Source: Candidatus Fusobacterium pullicola
GTDB lineage: Bacteria > Fusobacteriota > Fusobacteriia > Fusobacteriales > Fusobacteriaceae
Assembly: GCA_018883725.1 (NCBI GenBank)
Contig: JAHLFN010000057.1
Coordinates: 1 to 33,883 of the forward strand
Length of the DNA: 33,883 bases
Direction: 5' to 3'
Under the pieces are notes generated by a model, which had not been told where the DNA came from, searched no databases, and saw only the letters and a program-made list of their open reading frames with translations. Made by a program: the position numbers and the translations under genes. This document shows, in pieces, positions 1-8,384 of the stretch; position 1 is the first letter of the stretch; every line of letters begins with the position of its first letter.

Positions 1-129
1 TCTATTTAACTCAGTAAAATTTACTGATTATTTATTACACCAATTTATTGTTGTGTTTGCATTTATTGTCTTTCTCTATTCTGTTGCTAATGTCCTTATT
101 TATTCATCTGTACCGCTCTCTCGCGGACA

Positions 130-164
130 AGAATTATAATATCATAAATAATATTTTTCGTCAA
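130..164 (-). promoter_or_regulatory. Strong promoter, probably for an rRNA/stable RNA operon leaving the window
   Basis: On the minus strand TTGACG (159-164) is followed after 17 bp by TATTAT (136-141), itself part of TATTATAAT. The transcript begins around 128 and its first part contains a small CCGC-GAGAGA-GCGG hairpin (about 113-126). No start codon with a ribosome binding site follows in the remaining 128 bases, which suggests an untranslated leader. The presence of a 5S gene on the same strand at the other edge makes an rrn operon likely, but no 16S sequence lies inside the window. Confidence 0.6.
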
Positions 165-203
165 CACTTTTTTTATTTTTTTTTATAATTTTTTATTTAC
201 TTT

Positions 204-250
204 GAAAAAAAGCATGGAGAAAGCCTTTATTTTACAGGCTTTCTCCGCTA
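204..250 (-). terminator. Intrinsic terminator after iscU
   Basis: An 11-bp perfect stem (216-226 paired with 236-246, GGAGAAAGCCT arms) is followed on the minus strand by a run of T after ATGC. It starts 13 bases after the iscU stop and separates the iscSU transcript from the strong promoter at 130-164. Confidence 0.9.
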
Positions 251-262
251 TTAACCTTTTTA

Positions 263-640
263 TTATTTTCCTTCTTTTTTAGATAAATAATCATTTATTG
301 CTATTTGTATTGCTTCTTCAGCTAATACAGAACAGTGCATTTTTACTGGAGGTAATCCACCTAACTCTTCAACAACTTTCTTATTTGTTAATTTTAATGC
401 TTCCTCTATTGTTTTTCCTTTTACTAAATCTGTTGAAACTGATGAACTAGCTATAGCTGAAGCACACCCAAATGTTCTAAATTTAACATCTGTTATAATA
501 TCATTTTCAACTTTTATAAATATTTCCATTATATCTCCACATGAAGGATTTCCAACTTTTCCATATCCTGATGGATTTTCAATAACTCCTACATTATGTG
601 GATTCATAAAGTGATCCATTACTTTTTCTGTATATTGCAT
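263..640 (-). CDS. iscU: Fe-S cluster assembly scaffold IscU/NifU N-terminal type
   Basis: A 125-residue scaffold on which sulfur from the cysteine desulfurase and iron are assembled into Fe-S clusters before transfer to apoproteins in the cytoplasm. The three cluster-ligand cysteines are visible at C34 (GNPSCGD), C59 (TFGCASA) and C103 (KMHCSV). The LPPVK sequence at 96-100, which in IscU proteins binds the HscA chaperone, is present, although no hscA or hscB is in this window. Length fits stand-alone IscU rather than the three-domain NifU. It starts 30 bases after iscS, in one operon with it, and is followed by a strong terminator. Naming it nifU would also be defensible, as many anaerobes annotate this pair nifU-nifS. 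Confidence 0.95.
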   Translation of the reverse strand: MQYTEKVMDHFMNPHNVGVIENPSGYGKVGNPSCGDIMEIFIKVENDIITDVKFRTFGCASAIASSSVSTDLVKGKTIEEALKLTNKKVVEELGGLPPVKMHCSVLAEEAIQIAINDYLSKKEGK

Positions 641-670
641 TTTAATTCTCCTTAAACTCTTTAATTTTAC

Positions 671-1843
671 TTATTTTTTCTCTTGGTATGCATTCCATAG
701 TGGAGATATCATTCTTAATTTAGCTATTACCTCCACAACAGATTCTATTACATAGTCAATCTCTTCTTTAGTGTTATATTTTCCAATACCAAATCTAATT
801 GTTCCATGTGCAAACTCTGGCTCTATCCCCATAGCTAATAACACATGTGAAGCTTGTAACTCATCAGATGAGCAAGCTGATCCTGAACTCACTGCAATTC
901 CTTTATAACTTAAACTTAGTAGAATCGATTCTCCCTCTAAATATTTAAAAGTTATACTTGAAGTTCCTGGTAATCTTTTTACAGATTTTGCATTTATAAC
1001 TATTTCTGGTACTCTTTTCTCTATTTCAGATTCGAAGTAATCTCTTAACTCCTCTTCTCTTTTCCATTCTTCATCCATATCTCTATAAGCTATCTCTAAA
1101 GCTTTTGCCATTCCGACTATCCCTGGAATATTTGAAGTTCCTGGTCTTCTTTTCTTCTCTTGTCCACCACCAGTTAAAACTTTACCAAATCTTACTCCAT
1201 TTCTCCAGTAAAGTCCTGCAACACCTTTTGGTCCATAGAACTTATGTCCAGAGAATGATAGTAAGTCAATTCCCATTTCCTTTGGCTTTATATCCATTTT
1301 TCCCATAGTTTGAACAGCGTCTACATGGAATATAATTCTATTTTCTTTAGCTATTTTCCCAATCTCTTCTATTGGTTCAAATGACCCAACTTCATTATTG
1401 GCATGCATTACAGTTATTAATATTGTTTCATCTGTAATAGCATTTTTTAGAGCTTCAACATCTAAAACTCCATTGTGATCAACAGGAATTGTAGTAATTG
1501 TATACCCATCTTCCGCTAAATCTTTTAAAGTGTTTTTTACAGCTGGATGCTCTATTGGACTTGTAATTATATGTTTTCCTCTATTTTTATAAGCTCTTGC
1601 AATACCTCTTATAGCTAAGTTATCTGATTCACTTCCAGAAGCAGTAAAAATTATCTCATCTGGTTGAGCTCCTAAGAATTTAGCAATGCTCTCTCTTGAT
1701 TCTGTTAATGCCTTGTTTGTTTCTCTACCAAAAAGATGTAAGCTTGATGAATTCCCATAAAATTCTGTTAAATATGGTATCATTGCCTCTAATACTTCAC
1801 TGTCCATTTTAGTAGTTGCATTATTGTCTAGATAAACTTTCAT
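671..1843 (-). CDS. iscS: Cysteine desulfurase (NifS/IscS family)
   Basis: A pyridoxal-phosphate enzyme that takes sulfur from cysteine, releasing alanine, and passes it as persulfide to the scaffold encoded next. At 390 residues it is normal for the family. The PLP lysine is K201 in SFSGHKFYGPKG, and the sulfur-accepting cysteine is C324 in SSGSACSSDELQ. The N-terminal YLDNNATT motif and the HANNEVG segment (148-154) are also typical. The ATG is preceded by a GGGAGAGG site. It is the first gene of an operon with iscU, driven by its own promoter at 1885-1913. No IscR-type regulator gene is adjacent and no clear operator was recognised, so how the operon responds to iron or oxygen cannot be read here. 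Confidence 0.95.
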   Translation of the reverse strand: MKVYLDNNATTKMDSEVLEAMIPYLTEFYGNSSSLHLFGRETNKALTESRESIAKFLGAQPDEIIFTASGSESDNLAIRGIARAYKNRGKHIITSPIEHPAVKNTLKDLAEDGYTITTIPVDHNGVLDVEALKNAITDETILITVMHANNEVGSFEPIEEIGKIAKENRIIFHVDAVQTMGKMDIKPKEMGIDLLSFSGHKFYGPKGVAGLYWRNGVRFGKVLTGGGQEKKRRPGTSNIPGIVGMAKALEIAYRDMDEEWKREEELRDYFESEIEKRVPEIVINAKSVKRLPGTSSITFKYLEGESILLSLSYKGIAVSSGSACSSDELQASHVLLAMGIEPEFAHGTIRFGIGKYNTKEEIDYVIESVVEVIAKLRMISPLWNAYQEKK

Positions 1844-1884
1844 AATTTACCCTCTCCCTATAAAATGACATTTCCTTAGTTATA

Positions 1885-1913
1885 TTTATACCATTCTTTA
1901 GTAAAAATGTCAA
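1885..1913 (-). promoter_or_regulatory. Promoter of the iscS-iscU operon
   Basis: TTGACA (1908-1913) and TATAAA (1885-1890) are separated by exactly 17 bp on the minus strand, about 40 bases before iscS. The -35 box overlaps the TGA stop codon of nth (1910-1912), so the iscSU unit begins inside the end of the previous gene. Confidence 0.75.
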
Positions 1914-2557
1914 GAATTAATTAATTTCTTTTTTCCATATGCACAGTATTGATTTATCTCACATTCTTGACATTTAGGTCTTCTTGCTATGCATTTATCT
2001 CTACCTTGCAAAATTAAATAATGAGAAAAATCTATCCAACTGTCCTTTGGAACTATCTTCATTAAATCCTGTTCTATTTTTATAGGATCTTCATTTTTAG
2101 TTAATCCTATTAAGTTACTTAATCTCTTAACATGAGTATCAACTGTTATTCCATCAGCTAACCCCCATATCTCACCTCTTACAACATTTGCAGTCTTTCT
2201 TCCTACCCCTGCCAATTTAACTAACTTTTCCATCTCTTGAGGAATCTCTCCTCCATACTCTTCTAGAAGTTGTTGACTACACAATTTTATATTTTTTGCT
2301 TTATTTCTATAAAATCCTGTACTTTTTATCATCTCTTCGATCTCTTCTACTGGTAAAGCAGCAAATTGTTCTGGAGTATTAACTTTTTTATACATCTCAC
2401 TTGTTACAATATTAACTCTAACGTCTGTACATTGAGCTGAAAGAATTACTGCTACTAATAATTCAAATGGTGTATTATATTTCAAAGCACACTCTGGCTT
2501 TCCAAATTTTCTATTCAGTTCCTCTATTATATTCTTAACTTTCTCTTTTTTAGTCAT
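1910..2557 (-). CDS. nth: Endonuclease III (DNA glycosylase/AP lyase)
   Basis: A base-excision repair enzyme that removes oxidised pyrimidines and cleaves the abasic site. The 215-residue protein has the helix-hairpin-helix LAGVGRKTANVV with catalytic K121, the catalytic aspartate D140 in GITVDTHVKRL, and four C-terminal cysteines C189, C196, C199 and C205 with the exact 6-2-5 spacing of the [4Fe-4S] cluster loop. The start overlaps the end of the upstream acetyltransferase gene by 8 bases, indicating translational coupling. It needs an Fe-S cluster and sits directly before the Fe-S assembly operon, though that operon has its own promoter. Nothing is unusual in the sequence. Confidence 0.95.
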   Translation of the reverse strand: MTKKEKVKNIIEELNRKFGKPECALKYNTPFELLVAVILSAQCTDVRVNIVTSEMYKKVNTPEQFAALPVEEIEEMIKSTGFYRNKAKNIKLCSQQLLEEYGGEIPQEMEKLVKLAGVGRKTANVVRGEIWGLADGITVDTHVKRLSNLIGLTKNEDPIKIEQDLMKIVPKDSWIDFSHYLILQGRDKCIARRPKCQECEINQYCAYGKKKLINS

Positions 2558-3044
2558 CTTTTTCCTCGTGAGTTATCTCTTTTTCAAATAAAAGGTGTTC
2601 AGTTCCTATATATTCCTTTACTCCTTTAAAAATAAAATTATTTTTTACAAATACCTTTTTAGATATTTCATTCTCTTCAAGAATATATACACAAACTTTT
2701 TTTACTTGAGGTCTTTCAAATTTTAACTCCTCTATACTATTGGAAACAACAGCTTCTGAATACCCTTTTCCTCTTATCTTATCCACTAGATAAATACTCA
2801 TTACTGCCTTTGTTTTAGTAACAAGTTCAAACTTAACTGTTCCTAAAAAATCTCGACCTAAACTTTCAATAGTATAGAAGAGATAAGTGGGAGAGTTTAT
2901 CACAAAAGAATACCATCTTCTGTGAGCCTCCCACTGTTCTGCCTCTTTATCAGGAAAATATTTTTTTACATAATCTAGATGGATATATTTATAAATTCTT
3001 GAAATATCTTTCTCTTCCATCTTTCTTAATATTATGTCTGTCAA
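2550..3044 (-). CDS. GNAT-family N-acetyltransferase
   Basis: A 164-residue acetyltransferase of the RimJ/RimL-like GNAT group: an N-terminal IILRKMEEKD strand, a central block ending MSIYLVDKIRGKGYSEAVV (the R/Q-x-x-G-x-G/A acetyl-CoA pyrophosphate loop is KIRGKGYS), and a C-terminal ENEISKKVFVKNNF segment typical of this fold. The target is unknown: protein N-termini, antibiotics or small amines are all possible. The TTG at 3044 is preferred over the in-frame GTG at 3053, because that GTG lies within the AAAGGTG ribosome binding site. It follows tyrS by 16 bases and overlaps nth by 8, so tyrS, this gene and nth probably share a transcript. Confidence 0.8.
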   Translation of the reverse strand: MTDIILRKMEEKDISRIYKYIHLDYVKKYFPDKEAEQWEAHRRWYSFVINSPTYLFYTIESLGRDFLGTVKFELVTKTKAVMSIYLVDKIRGKGYSEAVVSNSIEELKFERPQVKKVCVYILEENEISKKVFVKNNFIFKGVKEYIGTEHLLFEKEITHEEKDD

Positions 3045-3060
3045 AAAAATCACCTTTTAA

Positions 3061-4284
3061 TTATTTTAAAACTACTCTGTATATTTTCTTCTTACCTATT
3101 CTTACTACAAACTCCCCATCTTTAAATAACTCTTCTGTAATCTTCATTGCAAAATCTGTAACTTTATTATCAGCGGCTGTTAAACCATTTTGTGTTACAA
3201 GTTTTCTTCCCTCACCCTTAGATTTAATAAGTTTATGTTCAACTAATAAATCTAAAAGCTCCATTCCTAATTTATCCTTTGAAAAATCTATTGATGGAAC
3301 ATTACTCATATCTCCACCACCAAAAGCTCCCTCTGCTCCTTGTTGAGCTTTTAAAGCTTCCTCTTCTCCATGTATTAACTTTGTAACTTCATAAGCTAAT
3401 ATTTTCTTAGCTTGGTTAATTTCTGCTCCTTCAAGAGCTCCTAATCTTCTTACTTCATCCATTGGTAAGAAAGTTAATAGAGCTAGACATTTCTCTACAT
3501 CAGCATCTGCAACATTTCTCCAATATTGGTAAAACTCATATGGAGTTGTTTTAGTTGGATCTAACCATAGTGCTCCTTTAGCAGTTTTTCCCATTTTCTT
3601 ACCTTCGCTATTAGTAAGAAGTGTACATGTCATTGCAAAAGCTTGTTTTTGCTCTTTCTTTCTTATTAATTCTACCCCTGCTATCATATTTGACCATTGG
3701 TCATCTCCACCTAATTGCATAGTACATCCATGTTTTTTATTTAAAACTAGGAAATCATATCCTTGCATAAGCATATAGTTAAATTCTAAGAATGATAATC
3801 CTGATTCCATTCTTTGTTTGAAACACTCTGCTGCAAGCATTCTGTTAACTGAAAAATGTGCTCCTATATCTCTTATAAAATCTACATAATTTAACCCTAA
3901 TAACCAATCTGCATTATTTTCTAATATAGCTTTTCCTTCACTGAAATCAATAAACTTTTCCATCTGTTTTTTAATACAAGATACATTGTGAGCTATTGTT
4001 TCTTTTGTCATCATCTGTCTCATATCTGTTCTTCCACTAGGATCTCCTATCATAGCAGTTCCTCCACCAACTAAGGCGATTGGTCTATGTCCAAATTTTT
4101 GCATATGAGCCATAAACATCATTGCTATAAAGTGCCCTACATGTAAACTATCTGCTGTTGGATCAAATCCAATATAAAAAGTTACTTTTTCTTTCCCTAA
4201 TGCTTCTCTTATCTCTGCTTCATGTGTGAATTGTTTTATATATCCACGCTCTAATAATACATCTACTACATTTCTGTTTTCCAT
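3061..4284 (-). CDS. tyrS: Tyrosyl-tRNA synthetase
   Basis: Charges tRNA-Tyr with tyrosine. The 407-residue class I synthetase shows the HIGH-type motif HVGH (48-51) within [14 protein letters not shown], the tyrosine-site LGGDDQWSN segment near 191-199, and a KMSKS-type loop KMGKT (230-234). The C-terminal part from about residue 340 ([21 protein letters not shown]) is an S4-like RNA-binding domain. The start has AAAGGAAG upstream. No T-box leader, common before tyrS in Firmicutes, is seen in the 70 bases upstream; only a weak promoter-like TTGTGT-17-TTTATT is visible, so it may also be read from the upstream transporter transcript. It is probably cotranscribed with the acetyltransferase and nth genes. 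Confidence 0.97.
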   Translation of the reverse strand: MENRNVVDVLLERGYIKQFTHEAEIREALGKEKVTFYIGFDPTADSLHVGHFIAMMFMAHMQKFGHRPIALVGGGTAMIGDPSGRTDMRQMMTKETIAHNVSCIKKQMEKFIDFSEGKAILENNADWLLGLNYVDFIRDIGAHFSVNRMLAAECFKQRMESGLSFLEFNYMLMQGYDFLVLNKKHGCTMQLGGDDQWSNMIAGVELIRKKEQKQAFAMTCTLLTNSEGKKMGKTAKGALWLDPTKTTPYEFYQYWRNVADADVEKCLALLTFLPMDEVRRLGALEGAEINQAKKILAYEVTKLIHGEEEALKAQQGAEGAFGGGDMSNVPSIDFSKDKLGMELLDLLVEHKLIKSKGEGRKLVTQNGLTAADNKVTDFAMKITEELFKDGEFVVRIGKKKIYRVVLK

Positions 4285-4354
4285 TTTATCTTCCTTTCTA
4301 TTAATAAATATTTTCTAATATTTTAACACAAATACTACTGTTTTTAAAGTATTT

Positions 4355-4465
4355 TTACTCTTCTCCTACCTTTTCTTTTTTCAATGTTATACTGATAGAA
4401 AGTAGTAATCTTCCCCAAACTACTGTACAACCAAATACCATCATTATAACTGCACCTGTATTCAT
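4355..4465 (-). CDS. MetS-like small subunit of the NSS transporter
   Basis: A 36-codon gene that begins MNTGAVIMMVFGCTVVWGRL and ends LKKEKVGEE, with one hydrophobic membrane segment (about residues 4-27) and a short charged tail. The ATG at 4465 has a GGAGG site 5 bases upstream and begins 22 bases after the symporter stop. Size, the xTGAxxMMxFG start, single membrane helix and position match the MetS family of NSS transporter small subunits; MetS is needed with MetP for methionine/alanine uptake in Corynebacterium. I infer that this peptide partners with the symporter upstream. It is too short for usual ORF cut-offs. Confidence 0.8.
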   Translation of the reverse strand: MNTGAVIMMVFGCTVVWGRLLLSISITLKKEKVGEE

Positions 4466-4487
4466 ATAACCTCCAAATATTTCTTAT

Positions 4488-5969
4488 CTATTTTTCCCAC
4501 TCTTTTTTGTAAAATATTGTTGCAAAGATAGCCATTACTATAATAGTTCCCCATCCAAAAACTAAATTTCCTACTGTCATCTCTCTTATTCCCTTTATTA
4601 AATTAGTGATAACAGTTATACCTAATAAGGTTGGAGTTACATATTTTAATAAAATATCAAACCATCTACCTATCTCAAAATCTGAGTATTCATTAGCCTC
4701 CATTCTAATCTTTTCAATTCCATAATATCTACATACCAAAACAGTTTCTACAAGTCCTAAAGTAGCTATTATATAGTTTCCAACATGTGAGTCTACTATA
4801 TCAAGAATATAGTTAAAACCTGCATAAGTTGAGAAGGCTGCACTTCCAACTAATCCTATAAAAGAGATTATTCCAACTAGTTTCTCTCTTGAAATTTTAA
4901 ATTTGTCTAAAGCTCCAGTTGCAAAAGCTTCTAACATAGATATACTTGATGATAATCCAGCTATAAAAAGACAGAAGAAAAATAGAAATCCTATCATCCC
5001 TTGTAAGAAAGTATTTGTTGTTGTAGCTGATATAGCTATTGGAAAAGCTATAAACGCTATTCCAGCTCCACTTCCAAAGGAATTAAAATCAACTCCTATG
5101 CTATTTACTAAATATCCTAAAGTTGAAAAAACAGTTATCCCTGAAATAATATCAAATGAAGCATTTGCTAATACTGTTATAAAAGAACTATTTACTATAT
5201 CCCATTTCTTAGGAATATAAGAACCATAAGCTATCATAACCCCTACAGCTAAAGTTGTTGAGAAAAATACCTGTGCATAAGCAGCTACCCATATACTTGG
5301 ATTTAATATAGCTTCAAAGTTAGGAGTAAATAGTGCATTAAGACCGATTACCGCTCCCTTCAATCTCAAAGAATTTACCATGAATACAATCATCAAAATC
5401 ATTAATAGGGGAGTAAATATTTTTGAACATCTCTCTATTCCGCCAGAGATACCTTTTTTTACAATTATCCAGTTTCCTAACCAAACTACCAATATAAAAA
5501 TTAACATATATTTACTTATTCCCGCCTTAAAATCAAATGGTCCACTGGCACTTCCAGCTATCATTCCCATTAATTTTCCTGGATCTGCCATCCAATTCAC
5601 AATTCCAAAAGCATGTCCTAAAGACCATACCATAAATACAACTGCTACAGATATTATTGTACAATAGAACATCATTACAACCATTGGTATCATAACTTGT
5701 AACCAACCAAACCATTCAAAATTCTTTCCCAGCATTCTAAAAGCTTTAGTTGAACCACCTCTAACTTTTTTCCCAAGCTGATACTCTAATATCATAAGTG
5801 GTACTCCACAAGTAAAAAGAGCTACTATATATGGTAAAAAGAAAGCTCCCCCACCATTTTTATAAGCTTGAAACGGAAATCTCCATAGATTTCCTAAACC
5901 TATTGCTGCTCCTACAGCTGCATAGATAAACCCTTTTCTACTCTTCCACAACTCTCTTGTCTCTTCCAT
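4488..5969 (-). CDS. Neurotransmitter:sodium symporter (NSS/LeuT family) amino acid transporter
   Basis: A 493-residue polytopic membrane protein that should import an amino acid with sodium. The family signature of TM1-TM2 is clear near the N-terminus: AAIGLGNLWRFPFQ, then NGGGAFFLPY and EYQLGK. About twelve hydrophobic segments follow; the conserved FFSTTLAVGVMIAYGSY (TM6 region) and the AGLSSSISMLEAF segment (TM8, with the Ser pair expected at the Na2 site) are present. Bacterial relatives carry Trp (TnaT), Leu (LeuT) or Met/Ala (MetP). The leader peptide with three Trp codons upstream favours tryptophan or another aromatic amino acid, by inference. The gene has its own promoter, leader and terminator, and is followed by a MetS-like small-subunit gene. 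Confidence 0.92.
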   Translation of the reverse strand: MEETRELWKSRKGFIYAAVGAAIGLGNLWRFPFQAYKNGGGAFFLPYIVALFTCGVPLMILEYQLGKKVRGGSTKAFRMLGKNFEWFGWLQVMIPMVVMMFYCTIISVAVVFMVWSLGHAFGIVNWMADPGKLMGMIAGSASGPFDFKAGISKYMLIFILVVWLGNWIIVKKGISGGIERCSKIFTPLLMILMIVFMVNSLRLKGAVIGLNALFTPNFEAILNPSIWVAAYAQVFFSTTLAVGVMIAYGSYIPKKWDIVNSSFITVLANASFDIISGITVFSTLGYLVNSIGVDFNSFGSGAGIAFIAFPIAISATTTNTFLQGMIGFLFFFCLFIAGLSSSISMLEAFATGALDKFKISREKLVGIISFIGLVGSAAFSTYAGFNYILDIVDSHVGNYIIATLGLVETVLVCRYYGIEKIRMEANEYSDFEIGRWFDILLKYVTPTLLGITVITNLIKGIREMTVGNLVFGWGTIIVMAIFATIFYKKEWEK

Positions 5970-5987
5970 ATTATCCTCTCCCTTTTG

Positions 5988-6020
5988 AAAAATAAAAAAG
6001 CAGTCTGTTAGACTGCTTTA
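5988..6020 (-). terminator. Terminator in the leader of the NSS transporter gene
   Basis: A perfect 10-bp stem AAAGCAGTCT/AGACTGCTTT (5997-6006 with 6010-6019, 3-base loop) is followed on the minus strand by TTTTTTATTTTT. It lies only about 20 bases before the symporter start and downstream of the symporter promoter, so full-length mRNA requires read-through. This is the expected layout of transcription attenuation. Confidence 0.88.
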
Positions 6021-6086
6021 AAATACAAATTATCTGATTCCAATTATCCCTATCTAAGAAATAATAGAACCACTTATTTTCTGAAG

Positions 6087-6191
6087 TTACATAGATAGAG
6101 ATATGTTATCAATAGACAAAAGCCAATATCTAACATTTTTTAATTTATTATCTAAATTTTCTATGTAGCTCCACCAATATTGTGCTCTCAT
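6087..6191 (-). CDS. Putative Trp-containing leader peptide for the NSS transporter
   Basis: A 34-codon open frame in the 5' leader of the symporter mRNA. ATG at 6191 has an AAGGAGG site 8 bases upstream; the peptide starts MRAQYWWSYI and ends with TAA at 6087. Trp codons are at 6, 7 and 23, with Tyr at 5, 9 and 22, far above the usual frequency. It is placed between a consensus promoter and an intrinsic terminator, the arrangement of attenuator peptides such as TrpL, or of the inducer-sensing TnaC. Segment 6160-6167, just after the tandem Trp codons, can pair over 8 bp with 6088-6095 at the frame's end, and 6092-6103 can pair over 12 bp with 6045-6056. It is unlikely to have a function as a free protein. 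Confidence 0.72.
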   Translation of the reverse strand: MRAQYWWSYIENLDNKLKNVRYWLLSIDNISLSM

Positions 6192-6223
6192 ATTGATAAC
6201 CTCCTTTTCTTATATTTAGAATA

Positions 6224-6252
6224 AGTATATTACAATTTTGTATAGTTGTCAA
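6224..6252 (-). promoter_or_regulatory. Promoter of the NSS leader-transporter unit
   Basis: Consensus TTGACA (6247-6252), 17-bp spacer, TATACT (6224-6229) on the minus strand. The -35 box lies inside the last codons of the HAD phosphatase gene. Start of transcription is expected near 6217, 26 bases before the leader-peptide ATG. Confidence 0.8.
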
Positions 6253-6892
6253 CAAGAAATTCTTTTACTCCTAATAAGCTCTCAAACTTTCTATAAGCTA
6301 ATCTATCCTCTTCTTTAGTAAATTGTATAGTATCCTCTACCACAAAACATTTTATCCCCGCCCTATTAGCTGCTGTAGCTCCCAAGACAGAGTCCTCTAT
6401 TACAAAAGCCTCTGATGGCTTCACATTAAATCTTTCACAAGCTTTTAAAAATATATCTGGAGCTGGTTTTCCATTCTCTACCTCATCACCAAAAACCAAA
6501 TCATCAAAATAATCAAATACTCCTGTATCTTTCAGTAATTTAGTAGCACTTTCTCTACTTGTAGATGTGGCTACAACACATTTTAAACCAATCTTTTTTA
6601 TATGTTTTAAAAGCTCCTCTACCCCTTTTTTTAACTTTACTCCTCCCTCTTGCTTCATAATCTCTAGTTGTATCTCTTTTTTATCTTTTAGCACCTGTTT
6701 AGCTCTCTCTTCTCCAACTAATCCCGATAGTATTCCTAGAGTTCTTACAGAGGTTCCTCCTTTTATCTCTCTTAATCTCTCCAGTGTCAATCCCAAATTA
6801 TATTTTTTACTTACCTCAAACCATGCTAAATTAGCAACCCTTTCACTATCTAGAATCACTCCATCCATATCAAATATTATAAGTTTTACCAT
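6230..6892 (-). CDS. HAD-superfamily phosphatase, beta-phosphoglucomutase-like
   Basis: A 220-residue haloacid dehalogenase-type enzyme. Motif I FDMDGVILDSE (7-17) holds the nucleophile and acid aspartates, motif II is the T/S in VVATSTS, motif III is the lysine in NGKPAPDIF, and motif IV is VIEDSVLG. The insert between motifs I and II is the helical C1 cap of the beta-phosphoglucomutase/phosphoglycolate phosphatase group. Such enzymes hydrolyse or isomerise sugar phosphates; the substrate cannot be told from sequence. It lies after enolase but beyond a strong terminator and has its own extended -10 promoter, so a shared role in glycolysis is only a guess. Confidence 0.85.
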   Translation of the reverse strand: MVKLIIFDMDGVILDSERVANLAWFEVSKKYNLGLTLERLREIKGGTSVRTLGILSGLVGEERAKQVLKDKKEIQLEIMKQEGGVKLKKGVEELLKHIKKIGLKCVVATSTSRESATKLLKDTGVFDYFDDLVFGDEVENGKPAPDIFLKACERFNVKPSEAFVIEDSVLGATAANRAGIKCFVVEDTIQFTKEEDRLAYRKFESLLGVKEFLVDNYTKL

Positions 6893-6923
6893 TTTTCCTC
6901 ACTCTCCACTTTTTATTTTATTA

Positions 6924-6953
6924 ATTATACCATACTTTATCAAAATAGAAAAA
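6924..6953 (-). promoter_or_regulatory. Extended -10 promoter of the HAD gene
   Basis: TATAAT (6924-6929) on the minus strand is preceded by TGG, giving an extended -10 (TGNTATAAT). The -35 (TTTTTC, 18 bp upstream) is poor and falls in the T-tract of the enolase terminator. Only about 30 bases separate it from the gene start. Confidence 0.55.
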
Positions 6954-6980
6954 GCCCTCTTAGATATTCTAAGAGGGCAT
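6946..6980 (-). terminator. Intrinsic terminator after enolase
   Basis: A perfect 11-bp stem GCCCTCTTAGA/TCTAAGAGGGC (6954-6964 with 6968-6978, 3-base loop) followed on the minus strand by TTTTTC. It starts about 20 bases after the enolase stop. Confidence 0.92.
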
Positions 6981-7000
6981 ATTCTATATCTTATTCAAGA

Positions 7001-8308
<1,308 letters not shown>

Positions 8309-8355
8309 TTAAAAGACCTCCTGAGTTTTTTCATATAATTTGAAATTATAAAAAT

Positions 8356-8384
8356 ATTATATCATATTTTTTTAATTTTGACTA
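8356..8384 (-). promoter_or_regulatory. Probable extended -10 promoter of enolase
   Basis: TATAAT (8356-8361) preceded by TGA (TGNTATAAT) on the minus strand, with only a poor -35 (TAGTCA, 17 bp upstream) at the end of the pyruvate kinase gene. It would let eno be expressed independently of pyk. Confidence 0.5.

Noticed and set aside
4285..4354. T-box leader before tyrS
   Set aside because: The gap is only 70 bases and lacks the T-box sequence and terminator; a T-box leader needs about 200 bases or more.
4903..5715. Open frames of 60-105 codons overlapping the NSS gene in other frames
   Set aside because: They lie wholly inside a clearly conserved transporter gene, have no ribosome binding site and no recognisable product.
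6087..6191. Calling the leader peptide a TnaC orthologue
   Set aside because: The W...IDN similarity is short, spacing from Trp to Asp differs, the terminal Pro is missing and tnaA is not adjacent.
5970..6229. T-box or known riboswitch before the NSS gene
   Set aside because: No T-box motif or recognised aptamer core; a translated Trp-containing frame explains the region better.
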